Shown here piece after piece: positions 9,963 to 18,636 of a stretch of DNA of 64,000 bases; the first letter of the stretch is position 1; every line of letters begins with the position of its first letter. The position numbers and the translations under genes are program-made. The notes under the pieces were generated by a model, which saw nothing but the letters and a program-made list of their open reading frames with translations, ran no database searches and was not told the DNA's origin. The stretch comes from Pseudomonas mosselii (GTDB taxonomy: Bacteria; Pseudomonadota; Gammaproteobacteria; Pseudomonadales; Pseudomonadaceae): the NCBI RefSeq assembly GCF_019823065.1, contig NZ_CP081966.1, positions 5,177,501-5,241,500 on the forward strand, read 5' to 3'.

Positions 9963-10235
9963 ATGCCCGCCCGCGAAATCACCATCATCAACAAGCTGGG
10001 CCTGCATGCGCGGGCGGCCGCCAAGTTCGTCGGCGTGGCCGGTCGCTTTCCCTGCCAGGTACGGGTCGGCCGCGCACCGGACAAGCTGGTGGACGGCAAG
10101 AGCATCATGGCGGTGATGATGCTCGCCGCCGGCAAGGGCACGCCGGTGCACCTGCACACCGAGGGCGAACAGGACGGTGAGGCCATGGATGCACTGGTCG
10201 CGTTGATCGAGAACTTCTTCGACGAAGGCGAGTAA
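9963..10235 (+). CDS. ptsO: PtsO (NPr), nitrogen-PTS phosphocarrier
   Basis: A 90-residue HPr-like protein. The active histidine is in LGLHARAAAKFVG (about residue 15), and the regulatory-serine region is GKSIMAVMMLAAGKG. It relays phosphate from PtsP (EI-Ntr, not in this window) to PtsN. The ATG lies 20 bases after rapZ. It is the last gene of the rightward rpoN cluster; no clear terminator is visible before the convergent ZIP gene. Confidence 0.97.
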   Translation: MPAREITIINKLGLHARAAAKFVGVAGRFPCQVRVGRAPDKLVDGKSIMAVMMLAAGKGTPVHLHTEGEQDGEAMDALVALIENFFDEGE

Positions 10236-10280
10236 GCGCCGTTAACGACTGCGCACGCTCCTACAGGGAATGTGCCGGGC

Positions 10281-11189
10281 TCAAGACAGCGCCGTGTCCA
10301 TCACCATCATCAGGCAGAACCCGGCACACAGCCCCAGGCTCGCCAGGCGGTGATGCCCGTTGCTGCGCGATTCGGGAATGATCTCCTGGGTCACCACCAG
10401 CAGCATCGCCCCCGCCGCACAGGCCAAGCCCAGCGGTAGCAACAGTTCGGCGATGTTCACCAGCCAGGCGCAGATCACCGCGGCCAGCGGTTCGACCAAC
10501 CCGGACGTCGCGCCGATCAGGAACGCCTTGAACCGCGACATGCCGGCCCCGGCCAGCACCAGCGCGATTACCAGACCCTCCGGCACATCCTGAAGCGCGA
10601 TGCCCATGGCCAGGCTGTCGGCATCGGGCATGCCACCGCCAGCAGACACGCCAATGGCCATGCCTTCGGGGATGTTATGGGCAATGATGGCGATGACGAA
10701 CAACCAGATTCGCGCCGCGATCACCGGTTGCTGATCGCTGCCGACCAGGGCTTCTGGCGAAGCACCAGAGACCTTGAGGTCGACCAGGAACAGGCACAGC
10801 GCGCCGAACAGCAGGCCGCCGCTGATCAGGCCACCGGCGCCCCACGGGCTGAAACCGATGGATTGGGCCGCATCCAGCCCGGGCATGATCAGCGAGAACG
10901 CGGTGGCCGCCAGCATCACGCCGGCACCGAAGCCAAGCAAGGTATCGGCCACGGCCACCGGCATGTTGCGGATCACCAGCACCGGTACCGCGCCCAACGC
11001 CGTCCCCAGTGCGCACAATGCGCCGCCCTCAAGGGCACGCAACATGCGCGGTTCCAGGTCCAGCCAGGCGATGCCGCGTGCCACCAACAATGCGGTGCCA
11101 ACCAGCAACAGCATGGTCCCAAGCGCCAGGCGGAACAGGCGCACACTGCTGACAGACATCACCTCGGCACGCATACCGGTCAGGCTCAC
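10281..11189 (-). CDS. ZIP-family divalent metal transporter
   Basis: A 302-residue membrane protein with about eight hydrophobic segments. The two metal-coordinating helices carry [11 protein letters not shown] and [11 protein letters not shown]; the second has Q-D in place of the more usual H-N/Q-E, which is common in this clade. The substrate is probably Zn or Mn. It follows sodA in the same direction with a 4-base overlap, as in the P. aeruginosa fagA-fumC-orfX-sodA locus. Co-transcription with a Mn-type SOD makes manganese import a reasonable guess. An inner start at the ATG at 11156 is possible. Confidence 0.85.
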   Translation of the reverse strand: MSLTGMRAEVMSVSSVRLFRLALGTMLLLVGTALLVARGIAWLDLEPRMLRALEGGALCALGTALGAVPVLVIRNMPVAVADTLLGFGAGVMLAATAFSLIMPGLDAAQSIGFSPWGAGGLISGGLLFGALCLFLVDLKVSGASPEALVGSDQQPVIAARIWLFVIAIIAHNIPEGMAIGVSAGGGMPDADSLAMGIALQDVPEGLVIALVLAGAGMSRFKAFLIGATSGLVEPLAAVICAWLVNIAELLLPLGLACAAGAMLLVVTQEIIPESRSNGHHRLASLGLCAGFCLMMVMDTALS

Positions 11190-11797
11190 TTCAGGGCTTC
11201 AAGGTAGCGACGTTCCACTTCGGCCCAGTCGACCACGTTGTAGAAAGCGCCAATGTATTCCGGACGACGGTTCTGATACTTCAGGTAGTAGGCGTGCTCC
11301 CACACGTCCAGGCCAAGGATCGGCGTGTTGCCGTGCATCAGCGGGCTGTCCTGGTTGCCGCTGCTCTCCACTACCAGCGTGTTCTGCGGGGTCACGCTCA
11401 ACCAGGCCCAGCCGCTGCCGAAACGGGTCAGCGCGGCCTTGGTGAAGGCCTCCTTGAACGCCTCGAAGCCGCCGAGCTGCGCATCGATGGCCTTGGCCAC
11501 CTGCCCTGCCGGCTGGCCGCCGCCCTTGGGCGACATGACGGTCCAGAACAGGGTGTGGTTGGCATGCCCACCGCCCTGGTTGATCACCGCGCCCTGGAGC
11601 TTCTCGGGCAGTTGCCTGACCGCGCCCACCAACTGCTCCACGGGCCACTCGGCCCACTCGGTGCCCTCGATGGCGGCGTTGAGATTGTTGATATAGGTCT
11701 GGTGATGCTTGCTGTGGTGAATCTCCATGGTCTGGGTGTCGATGTGCGGCTCCAGCGCATCGTAGGCATAGGGCAACGCAGGCAAGGTATGCGGCAT
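11186..11797 (-). CDS. sodA: SodA, manganese superoxide dismutase
   Basis: A 203-residue SOD that dismutates superoxide in the cytoplasm. The metal ligands lie in [22 protein letters not shown] and [17 protein letters not shown] and the glutamine in GNQDSPL mark the Mn type rather than the Fe type (SodB). It is the fourth gene of the Fur-controlled fagA-fumC-orfX-sodA unit, which lets cells short of iron swap Fe-SOD for Mn-SOD. The start is 1 base after the orfX stop. Confidence 0.95.
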   Translation of the reverse strand: MPHTLPALPYAYDALEPHIDTQTMEIHHSKHHQTYINNLNAAIEGTEWAEWPVEQLVGAVRQLPEKLQGAVINQGGGHANHTLFWTVMSPKGGGQPAGQVAKAIDAQLGGFEAFKEAFTKAALTRFGSGWAWLSVTPQNTLVVESSGNQDSPLMHGNTPILGLDVWEHAYYLKYQNRRPEYIGAFYNVVDWAEVERRYLEALK

Positions 11798-11798
11798 G

Positions 11799-12260
11799 TC
11801 AGTGGATTCCGTAGGCAGGTGTGCGATCAGTGATATCCGTATATACGACCAGCTCGCTGGTCACCGGAGCCTGCCGATTGAGCAGGCGCTCGGTACGCGG
11901 GTATTGGCCGTATTCGGCGATGAAGCTCAGCAACTCGGTGTAGGTGCGCCCGCTATGGCGTAACGCGGCGTCGCGCAGGGCCTGGGGCAGGCGCGGGTCC
12001 TGACTGGCCTGGAGCAGCCGCTGGTGCGCCGCGCACAGGTAGTCGGCGCTTTCCTGCGGCTGGTTCAGGCGCAGGTGCAGGTCGGCCAGGTTGTGATGGG
12101 CGATGACCAGTGCGGCCACCGCCTCGTCGACGTCATGCCAGCGCTCGAACAGCACCTGGGCCAGGGCCAGGGCTTGCAGGTAGTGTTCCCGGGCATCGAC
12201 CAGCTCGCCCTGCTCGAACAGGCGGTTGGCGTCTTGCGTGGTGTGTTTCCAGTGCTGCAT
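11799..12260 (-). CDS. OrfX of the fumC-sodA operon, TPR-like protein
   Basis: A 153-residue soluble, helix-rich protein of unknown function. The pattern around [22 protein letters not shown] and [17 protein letters not shown], seen here as [20 protein letters not shown] and [20 protein letters not shown], is tetratricopeptide-like. Homologues occupy the same place between fumC1 and sodA in P. aeruginosa. The ATG at 12260 is preferred over a longer frame that would overlap fumC. It is probably iron-regulated with its neighbours. Confidence 0.85.
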   Translation of the reverse strand: MQHWKHTTQDANRLFEQGELVDAREHYLQALALAQVLFERWHDVDEAVAALVIAHHNLADLHLRLNQPQESADYLCAAHQRLLQASQDPRLPQALRDAALRHSGRTYTELLSFIAEYGQYPRTERLLNRQAPVTSELVVYTDITDRTPAYGIH

Positions 12261-12285
12261 GACGTGTCTCCTGGACGGCCCGGGC

Positions 12286-13662
12286 TCAGATGCCGCCGGC
12301 AGTGAGTTTTTCCGGATCCAGCAGCGCCTCGAGCTGGTCACGCGACAAGTCGGTGTGCTCCAGCGCCACGTCGATGATCGGGCGCCCCTGTTTGTAGGCG
12401 GTCTTGGCGATCTCGGCGGCCTTGAGGTAGCCGATGATCGGGTTCAACGCAGTGACCAGGATCGGGTTGCGCGACAGCGCCTCCTTGAGCTTGGTGTCAT
12501 TGACCTTGAAGCTGGCGATGGCCTTGTCGGCCAGCAGGCGGCTGACGTTGGCCATCAGCTCGATGCTTTCCAGCAGGTTGCGGGCAATCACCGGCAGCAT
12601 CACGTTGAGCTCGAAGTTGCCCGACTGCCCGGCCACGGCGATGGTGGCATCGTTGCCGATCACCTGGGCCGCGACCATGGCGGTGGCCTCCGGGATCACC
12701 GGGTTGACCTTGCCCGGCATGATCGACGAGCCCGGCTGCAGACCCTGCAACTCGATTTCACCGAGGCCGGCGAGCGGGCCGGAGTTCATCCAGCGCAGGT
12801 CGTTGGCGATCTTCATCAGCGCCACGGCGGCGGTCTTGAGCTGGCCGGACAGGGCCACGGCGGTGTCCTGGGAGCCGATCAGGGCGAACAGGTTCTCGCC
12901 GGGGGTGAACTTGACCTGGGTCAGGCCACTTAACTGGCGGGCAAAGCCTGCGGCGAACTGCGGGTGGGCGTTGATGCCGGTGCCCACGGCAGTACCGCCC
13001 TGAGCCAAGGCCTGCAGGCTCGGCAGGGTGGCTTCGATATGCGCCTGGGCGCCCTTGACCTGCGCGGCCCAGCCTTCGAGCACCTGGCTCATGCGCACCG
13101 GCATGGCATCCATCAGGTGGGTGCGGCCGGTCTTCACGTGCTTGTGCACTTCGACCGCCTTGGCCTCGATAACCTGGGTGAGGTGGCGCAGGGCCGGCAA
13201 CAATTGCTCGTGCAGGGCCAGGGCGGCGCTGACGTGGATGGTGGTGGGGATGATGTCGTTGCTGCTCTGGCCACAGTTGACGTGGTCGTTGGCATTGACC
13301 GGCTCGCCCAGCACGCGGCTGGCCAGGGTGGCGATGACCTCGTTGGCGTTCATGTTCGAACTGGTGCCGGAACCGGTCTGGAACACATCCACCGGGAAGT
13401 GCTGGATGAAGTCGCCGGCCAGCAGTTGCTCCACCGCCCTGACGATGGCCTCGCCCTGCCCCGCGCTCAGCTGGGACAGCTCGACGTTGGCCTTGGCCGC
13501 AGCCGCCTTGGCCAGCAGCAAGGCACGGATGAACTGGGCCGGCATCGGCTTGCCGCTGACCGGGAAGTTGTCGACCGCGCGCTGGGTCTGGGCACCGTAC
13601 AGGGCCTGGGCCGGCACCTGCAGTTCGCCCATGCTGTCACGCTCGATACGGGTATCACTCAT
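12286..13662 (-). CDS. fumC: FumC, class II (iron-independent) fumarase
   Basis: A 458-residue fumarate hydratase of the aspartase/fumarase superfamily that interconverts fumarate and malate. The signature GSSIMPGKVNPVIPEA is present, with the substrate-site motifs GSGTSSNMNANEVI and GRTHLMDAMPVRMSQ. It has no Fe-S cluster and so replaces class I fumarase when iron is scarce, which fits the Fur box upstream of fagA. The start ATG at 13662 overlaps the end of fagA. Confidence 0.96.
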   Translation of the reverse strand: MSDTRIERDSMGELQVPAQALYGAQTQRAVDNFPVSGKPMPAQFIRALLLAKAAAAKANVELSQLSAGQGEAIVRAVEQLLAGDFIQHFPVDVFQTGSGTSSNMNANEVIATLASRVLGEPVNANDHVNCGQSSNDIIPTTIHVSAALALHEQLLPALRHLTQVIEAKAVEVHKHVKTGRTHLMDAMPVRMSQVLEGWAAQVKGAQAHIEATLPSLQALAQGGTAVGTGINAHPQFAAGFARQLSGLTQVKFTPGENLFALIGSQDTAVALSGQLKTAAVALMKIANDLRWMNSGPLAGLGEIELQGLQPGSSIMPGKVNPVIPEATAMVAAQVIGNDATIAVAGQSGNFELNVMLPVIARNLLESIELMANVSRLLADKAIASFKVNDTKLKEALSRNPILVTALNPIIGYLKAAEIAKTAYKQGRPIIDVALEHTDLSRDQLEALLDPEKLTAGGI

Positions 13663-14047
13663 CTTCAAGTCCTTGCATCAGTTCTTCGGGAGAAATCGAC
13701 GGCAGCAGCACGCTGTTGGCGAGCTGCATCGCGTAGGGCTGCCAGCGCAGGTTTTGTTCGCGGCGATCGAGGTTGCGCAGATCGAGCAAGGGCCGCCAGG
13801 CCTGGTCCAGGCACAGGCAGCGCCAATGCCACGGCAGCATGCGATCGTTGGCGGTATCCAACAGCAGGCGGAAGGCGGTCAGCGCCACGGTCCAGGGCGA
13901 GGTTTCGGTGCAGCACACCAGGTAGCGGCCTTCGGCCAGGTAATGCTCGATCAGACGCGGCTCGTCGGGTTCGAGCGCGCAGCGGATGCGCCGGCTGAGC
14001 CAGCGCCAGTTTTCCAGGTAAGGCAGTTCGTGGAGGACGGATTTCAT
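13655..14047 (-). CDS. fagA: FagA, Fur-associated protein of unknown function
   Basis: A 130-residue protein at the head of the fumC-orfX-sodA unit, matching P. aeruginosa fagA by place and by appearance (MKSVLHELPYLENWRWLSRR at the N-terminus). No known domain is recognised, and it has several conserved-looking tryptophans. ATGs at 14053 and 14056 are alternative starts; I use 14047. It overlaps fumC by 8 bases. A Fur box sits 23 bases upstream, so expression should rise under iron limitation. Confidence 0.8.
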   Translation of the reverse strand: MKSVLHELPYLENWRWLSRRIRCALEPDEPRLIEHYLAEGRYLVCCTETSPWTVALTAFRLLLDTANDRMLPWHWRCLCLDQAWRPLLDLRNLDRREQNLRWQPYAMQLANSVLLPSISPEELMQGLEDE

Positions 14048-14069
14048 GAACATCATCGCCGGGTTACTG

Positions 14070-14088
14070 GATAATGATATTCATTATT
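14070..14088 (-). promoter_or_regulatory. Fur box upstream of fagA-fumC-orfX-sodA
   Basis: GATAATGATATTCATTATT matches the 19-bp Fur consensus GATAATGATAATCATTATC at 17 of 19 positions. It overlaps the -10 of the fagA promoter, so Fe-Fur bound here should block RNA polymerase. Confidence 0.88.
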
Positions 14089-14112
14089 ATGTGATAACTA
14101 GAATCAGTTCAA
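14084..14112 (-). promoter_or_regulatory. Sigma-70 promoter of fagA
   Basis: Read leftwards: TTGAAC (14112-14107), a 17-base spacer, and TAATAA (14089-14084). The -10 lies inside the Fur box, giving an iron-repressed promoter with a leader of about 30 bases. Confidence 0.7.
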
Positions 14113-14126
14113 GTCGAGCAATGGGC

Positions 14127-14158
14127 AAAAGAAACCCGGCGCGATGGCCGGGTCTTTT
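14127..14158 (-). terminator. Terminator downstream of pmbA
   Basis: A 7-bp stem ACCCGGC/GCCGGGT with a 6-base loop. Leftward transcription meets TTTCTTTT after the stem. It would end pmbA transcripts before the fagA promoter. A short T-run on the other strand makes it potentially bidirectional. Confidence 0.65.
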
Positions 14159-14179
14159 ACAAGGTATGAGCAGGGCAGC

Positions 14180-14242
14180 GTGGGAGCGAGCTTGCCTCGC
14201 GATTGCAGGTAAGATTACCGCGGGGCAAGCCCGCTCCCACGC
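14180..14242. repeat. Inverted REP pair downstream of pmbA
   Basis: GTGGGAGCGAGCTTGCCTCG and CGGGGCAAGCCCGCTCCCAC face each other across a spacer of about 20 bases. The same core occurs near 16258, 30851 and 60232. The left arm carries two mismatches to the core. Confidence 0.85.
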
Positions 14243-14275
14243 ACCGCTACTTCCCTGCTGATGACAGAGCGCCGA

Positions 14276-15622
14276 TCAGCTGCCTGCCACCGTCATCCGT
14301 TCGATCAGCACCGAGCCACTGTGGATATTGCTGCGGGTCTCGATATCGCTGCCGATCGCCACGATCTGCTGGAACATATCCTTCATATTGCCGGCGATGG
14401 TCACTTCCTGGACCGGGAACTGGATCTCGCCGTTTTCGACCCAGAAGCCCGCCGCACCACGAGAATAGTCACCGGTCACCATGTTCAGGCCATGCCCCAT
14501 CAGCTCGGTCACCAGCAGGCCGCGACCCATGCGGCGAATCAATGCCGCCTGGTCTTCCACACCGTGGGTGACGAACAGGTTATGCACGCCCCCGGCGTTG
14601 GCGGTGCTCGGCAGGCTCAGCTTGCGCCCGGAATAGGTGCCCAGGATGTAGGACACCAGCTCGCCCTTGTCGACGAACGGCTTGGCGTAGGTGGCCAGGC
14701 CATCGCCGTCGAACGCCGCGCTGCCCAGCGCACGCGGGATGTGTGGACGCTCATCAAGGGTCAGCCAGGTGGGGAACAGGCGCTGGCCGAGGGTGCCTTC
14801 GAGGAACGACGACTTGCGGTACAGGTTGCCGCCGGAAATCGCCGACAGGAAGCTGCCGAACAGGCCGCCGGCAAGCTCCGCCGAGAACAGCACCGGCACC
14901 TCGCAGGTCGGCACCGGACGCGCGCCCAGACGGCTGGCGGCGCGTTGCGCGGCGCGCTGGCCGATGCTGCGCGGGTCGGCCAGCAGGTTGCCCTGGCGAT
15001 TGACGTCGTACCAGTAGTCGCGCTGCATCTGCCCTTCGGCCTCGGCGATCATCACGCAGCTCAGGCTGTGCCGGGTGGACGCGTAGCCGCCGATGAAGCC
15101 GTGGCTGTTGCCATAGACCCGCACGCCCTGATGGGTATTGAGGGTGGTGCCATCAGCGTTGAGGATGCGCTTGTCGGCGTCGAACGCCGCCGCCTCGCAG
15201 GCCAGCGCCATCTCGATGGCCTTCTCCGGCTCGATGTCCCAGTCGTGGTACAGGTCCAGATCAGGGATCTCGCGGGCCATCAAGGCAGCATCGGCCAGCC
15301 CCGAACACGCGTCCTCGGAGGTATGCTTGGCGATTGCCAGGGCCGCCGCGACGGTCTCGCGGATCGCCTCAGGGCCGCTGGCCGAGGTGCTGGCCGAACC
15401 CTTGCGCTGGCCAACGTAGAGGGTGATGCCGAAGCCCTGGTCGCGGTTGAACTCGACCGTCTCGACTTCGCGCTGGCGCACCGTGGTGGACAGGCCCTGC
15501 TCCAGCGACACCGCTACTTCGCAGGCGCTGGCGCCCTGGCGGCGCGCCTCGGCGACGATCGCCTCGACCTGTTCCTGCAACGCCGGCAGGTCCTTGGGGC
15601 CTACGCTCTGGACTGCACTCAT
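14276..15622 (-). CDS. pmbA: PmbA (TldE), metalloprotease-like partner of TldD
   Basis: A 448-residue TldE/PmbA-family protein. With TldD it forms a heterodimeric protease implicated in maturing microcins, degrading CcdA antitoxin and processing small peptides. Family stretches include [20 protein letters not shown] and the C-terminal domain segment [20 protein letters not shown]. TldE lacks the HExxxH zinc site, which TldD carries. I chose the ATG at 15622; a GTG at 15634 is in frame. It is divergent from darP. Confidence 0.96.
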   Translation of the reverse strand: MSAVQSVGPKDLPALQEQVEAIVAEARRQGASACEVAVSLEQGLSTTVRQREVETVEFNRDQGFGITLYVGQRKGSASTSASGPEAIRETVAAALAIAKHTSEDACSGLADAALMAREIPDLDLYHDWDIEPEKAIEMALACEAAAFDADKRILNADGTTLNTHQGVRVYGNSHGFIGGYASTRHSLSCVMIAEAEGQMQRDYWYDVNRQGNLLADPRSIGQRAAQRAASRLGARPVPTCEVPVLFSAELAGGLFGSFLSAISGGNLYRKSSFLEGTLGQRLFPTWLTLDERPHIPRALGSAAFDGDGLATYAKPFVDKGELVSYILGTYSGRKLSLPSTANAGGVHNLFVTHGVEDQAALIRRMGRGLLVTELMGHGLNMVTGDYSRGAAGFWVENGEIQFPVQEVTIAGNMKDMFQQIVAIGSDIETRSNIHSGSVLIERMTVAGS

Positions 15623-15731
15623 GGTTCTCTCCACTGAAAATTCTGCGTACGGCGTGGGTCATTCTACGACCGGGCCGGACAAGCGGCCCCCGACTGGTTA
15701 TCATGGCGGCGATTTCCTGCGGACTGCCCCC

Positions 15732-16253
15732 ATGGTTGATTCTTACGACGACGCCTTCGACGGCGAAAAAAGCAAAACCCAGATCAAGCGCGAGCTGCAT
15801 GCGCTGGTCGAGCTCGGTGAGCGCCTCACCACCCTCAAGGCCGACACCCTGGCCCGCCTGCCGTTGACCGACGAGCTGCGCAAGGCGCTGGAAGAGGCCA
15901 GCAAGCACACCGCCCACGGCGCCCGCAAACGCCACATGTCGTTCGTCGGCAAGCTGATGCGCGTGCAGGACCTTGACGCCATCCATGCCGTGCTCGAGCA
16001 GGTCGACAGCTCGACCCGCCAGTACAACGAGCGCTTTCACGGCCTCGAGCGCTGGCGCGATCGCCTGATCGACGGCAACGACGAGGACCTCGAACGCTTC
16101 GTCAACGAGTTCCCCGACACCGATCGCCAGCACCTGCGCTCGCTGATCCGTCATGCCCAGCACGAGAAGGCGCGGAACAAGCCGCCTGCGGCTGCGCGTA
16201 AAGTGTTCAAGTACATCCGCGACCTCGACGAGGTCCAGCGCGGTCTGCGTTGA
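15732..16253 (+). CDS. darP: DarP (YjgA), 50S assembly factor of the DUF615 family
   Basis: A 173-residue, charged, helical protein that associates with late 50S ribosomal precursors in E. coli. The N-terminus is acidic ([20 protein letters not shown]), followed by [17 protein letters not shown] and the C-terminal [16 protein letters not shown]. It sits between pmbA and tldD as in other pseudomonads, and the ATG at 15732 gives the normal length. Confidence 0.93.
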   Translation: MVDSYDDAFDGEKSKTQIKRELHALVELGERLTTLKADTLARLPLTDELRKALEEASKHTAHGARKRHMSFVGKLMRVQDLDAIHAVLEQVDSSTRQYNERFHGLERWRDRLIDGNDEDLERFVNEFPDTDRQHLRSLIRHAQHEKARNKPPAAARKVFKYIRDLDEVQRGLR

Positions 16254-16257
16254 GGCC

Positions 16258-16324
16258 ATCGCGGGGCAAGCCCGCTCCCACGCTGCCTTTGCAGGCATCT
16301 GTGGGAGCGGGCTTGCCCCGCGAT
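16258..16324. repeat. Inverted REP pair between darP and tldD
   Basis: ATCGCGGGGCAAGCCCGCTC and its exact complement face each other, each arm 24 bases long, separated by about 19 bases. It lies between convergent genes and may act as a bidirectional transcription or mRNA-end element. Confidence 0.9.
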
Positions 16325-16330
16325 TGATCA

Positions 16331-17770
16331 TCAAGCCCCTGTACCACCGACAGTGATCGCATCCAGCTTCAGGGTCGGCTGGCCAACGCCTACCGGCACC
16401 GACTGCCCATCCTTGCCGCACGTACCCACGCCGCTGTCCAGCGCCAGGTCGTTGCCGACCATCGACACACCCCTCATCGCCTCCGGACCATTGCCGATCA
16501 GCGTCGCGCCCTTCACCGGCGCGGTAATCTTGCCGTCCTCGATCAGGTAGGCCTCGCTGGTGGAGAACACGAACTTGCCGCTGGTGATGTCCACCTGGCC
16601 ACCGCCAAGGTTGGCGCAATAGATGCCCTTCTTCACCGAGCGGATGATTTCCTCCGGGTCGCTGTCGCCAGCACGCATGTAGGTGTTGGTCATGCGCGGC
16701 ATCGGCAGGTGGGCGTAGGATTCACGCCGGCCGTTGCCCGTCACCGCCATGCCCATCAGGCGGGCGTTGAGCTTGTCCTGCATGTAGCCCTTGAGGATGC
16801 CGTTCTCGATCAGCGTGGTGCATTCGGTCGGGGTGCCTTCGTCGTCGATGCTGAGCGAGCCGCGGCGGCCCTCCAGGGTACCGTCGTCGACAATGGTGCA
16901 CAGCTTCGAGGCCACTTGCTCGCCGATACGCCCACTGAACGCCGAACTGCCCTTGCGGTTGAAGTCGCCTTCCAAACCGTGACCGACCGCCTCGTGCAGC
17001 AGCACCCCGGACCAGCCCGGGCCAAGCACCACCGGCAGCGTGCCGGCCGGCGCCGGAATGGCCTCGAGGTTGACCAGCGCCTGGCGCAACGCCTCGCGGG
17101 CATAGCCCATCACCCGCTCCTCGGTGAAGTAGCGGTAGTCGGTACGCCCGCCACCGCCCTGCCCGCCGCGCTCGCGACGACCGTTCTGCTCGACGATCAC
17201 GCTGACGTTGAAACGCACCAGCGGACGTACATCGGCGGCCAGGCTGCCATCGGCGGCGGCGACCAGGATCCGCTCCCAGACCCCGGCCATGCTCACGCTG
17301 ACCTGCTGGATGCGCGGATCGAGGGCGCGGGTGGCGGCATCGACGCGCTTGAGCAGGTCGACCTTCTCGGCGCGGCTCAGCACATCCAGGGGATTGTCAG
17401 ACGCATACAGGGCAGTCACATCCTGGCTGCGGAACGCCTGCACCTTGCCATCCTGCCCGGCACGGGAGATCGAACGGGCGGCGCGGGCCGCCGAGGTCAG
17501 GGCTTCGAGGTTGATCGCGTTGCTGTAGGCGAAGCCGGTCTTCTCGCCGGACTGGGCGCGCACGCCCACGCCCTGGTCGAGGTTGAAGCTGCCCTCTTTG
17601 ACGATGCCGTCCTCCAGCGCCCAGGTTTCCGAGATCTGGCCCTGGAAATACAAGTCGGCGGCATCGATGCCGGGGCCGGCCAGCTCGCCCAGCACCGTCT
17701 GCAGGCTGTCGAGGGTCAGGCCGCCCGGGACCAGGAGCTGCTCGCTGACGGTGGATAAAATCTCGCTCAT
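16331..17770 (-). CDS. tldD: TldD, zinc metalloprotease
   Basis: A 479-residue protein with the zinc motif [11 protein letters not shown] (HExxxH, around residue 257) and [17 protein letters not shown] near the end, where the third zinc ligand cysteine is found in the family. It is the catalytic half of the TldD/TldE heterodimer. The start ATG at 17770 lies 2 bases after the stop of the upstream amidase gene, so the two are probably co-transcribed. Confidence 0.96.
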   Translation of the reverse strand: MSEILSTVSEQLLVPGGLTLDSLQTVLGELAGPGIDAADLYFQGQISETWALEDGIVKEGSFNLDQGVGVRAQSGEKTGFAYSNAINLEALTSAARAARSISRAGQDGKVQAFRSQDVTALYASDNPLDVLSRAEKVDLLKRVDAATRALDPRIQQVSVSMAGVWERILVAAADGSLAADVRPLVRFNVSVIVEQNGRRERGGQGGGGRTDYRYFTEERVMGYAREALRQALVNLEAIPAPAGTLPVVLGPGWSGVLLHEAVGHGLEGDFNRKGSSAFSGRIGEQVASKLCTIVDDGTLEGRRGSLSIDDEGTPTECTTLIENGILKGYMQDKLNARLMGMAVTGNGRRESYAHLPMPRMTNTYMRAGDSDPEEIIRSVKKGIYCANLGGGQVDITSGKFVFSTSEAYLIEDGKITAPVKGATLIGNGPEAMRGVSMVGNDLALDSGVGTCGKDGQSVPVGVGQPTLKLDAITVGGTGA

Positions 17771-17772
17771 AG

Positions 17773-18624
17773 TCACTCCGAGGTGTGCGCAGGCCGCAAG
17801 GCGTCCTGCGAGAAAAAGCGCCGGTGCGTGACCACCGGCATGCGCGCCCGGATGGACGCCTGTTCTTCACTGTCGCGCGTGGCGAGCAATACCGCTTCGC
17901 CCCGCGCCTGTTGCGCGACGATCCGCCCCCAGGGGTCGACGATCGCCGCCTGGCCGTGGGTTTCCCGCGGCCCCGGATGCAGGCCGCCCTGGGCGGCCGC
18001 CAATACATAGCACTGGGTCTCGATGGCCCGTGCGCGAATCAGTACTTCCCAATGCGCCGCTCCGGTCACCGCGGTGAACGCCGCCGGCGCGCTGATCAGT
18101 TCGGCCCCGGCGGCACGCAAGGCGCTGTACAGCTCAGGGAAGCGCAGGTCGTAGCACACCGACAGGCCCAGCCGGCCCACGGGCGTGTCGGCCACCACCA
18201 CCTGGCTGCCGTGGGCGTAGTCGTCCGACTCGCGGTAACGACCGCGGTTGTCGGCCACATCCACATCGAACAGGTGCAGCTTGTCGTAGCGGGCGGCGAT
18301 CTCGCCGTGCTCATCGACCAGCAGCGAACAGGCGTGGGCCTTGGCTTGCGGCTGGCCGACCGGGGGCAGCGGCAAGGTACCGGCGACTATCCATAACCTG
18401 AGGTCGCGGGCGGTGCGTTTCAACCAGGGCAGGATCGGCCCCTCGCCCAGCGCTTCGGCCCGACCGATGGCCGCCGCGTCGCGACGGCCCATGGCGGCGA
18501 AGTTCTCCGGCAGCACCGCCAGGCGCGCGCCACCTGCGGCGGCCTGCTCGAGCAGTGCCGTGGCACGTTGCAGGTTGGCCAGCACATCGTCCTGGCTGAC
18601 CATCTGGATCACAGCTGACGTCAT
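17773..18624 (-). CDS. Carbon-nitrogen hydrolase, Nit1-type amidase
   Basis: A 283-residue nitrilase-superfamily enzyme. The catalytic triad is visible: Glu in VLPENFAAM, Lys in [10 protein letters not shown] and Cys in [12 protein letters not shown]. The Nit1/NitA clade contains deaminated-glutathione amidases that repair the side product of transaminases, and the HLFDVD and CYDLRFPE wording fits that clade, but the substrate is inferred. It lies between yhdP and tldD in Pseudomonas synteny. The start is the ATG at 18624; a GTG two codons upstream is possible. Confidence 0.9.
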   Translation of the reverse strand: MTSAVIQMVSQDDVLANLQRATALLEQAAAGGARLAVLPENFAAMGRRDAAAIGRAEALGEGPILPWLKRTARDLRLWIVAGTLPLPPVGQPQAKAHACSLLVDEHGEIAARYDKLHLFDVDVADNRGRYRESDDYAHGSQVVVADTPVGRLGLSVCYDLRFPELYSALRAAGAELISAPAAFTAVTGAAHWEVLIRARAIETQCYVLAAAQGGLHPGPRETHGQAAIVDPWGRIVAQQARGEAVLLATRDSEEQASIRARMPVVTHRRFFSQDALRPAHTSE

Positions 18625-18636
18625 GACCACCCCAGG

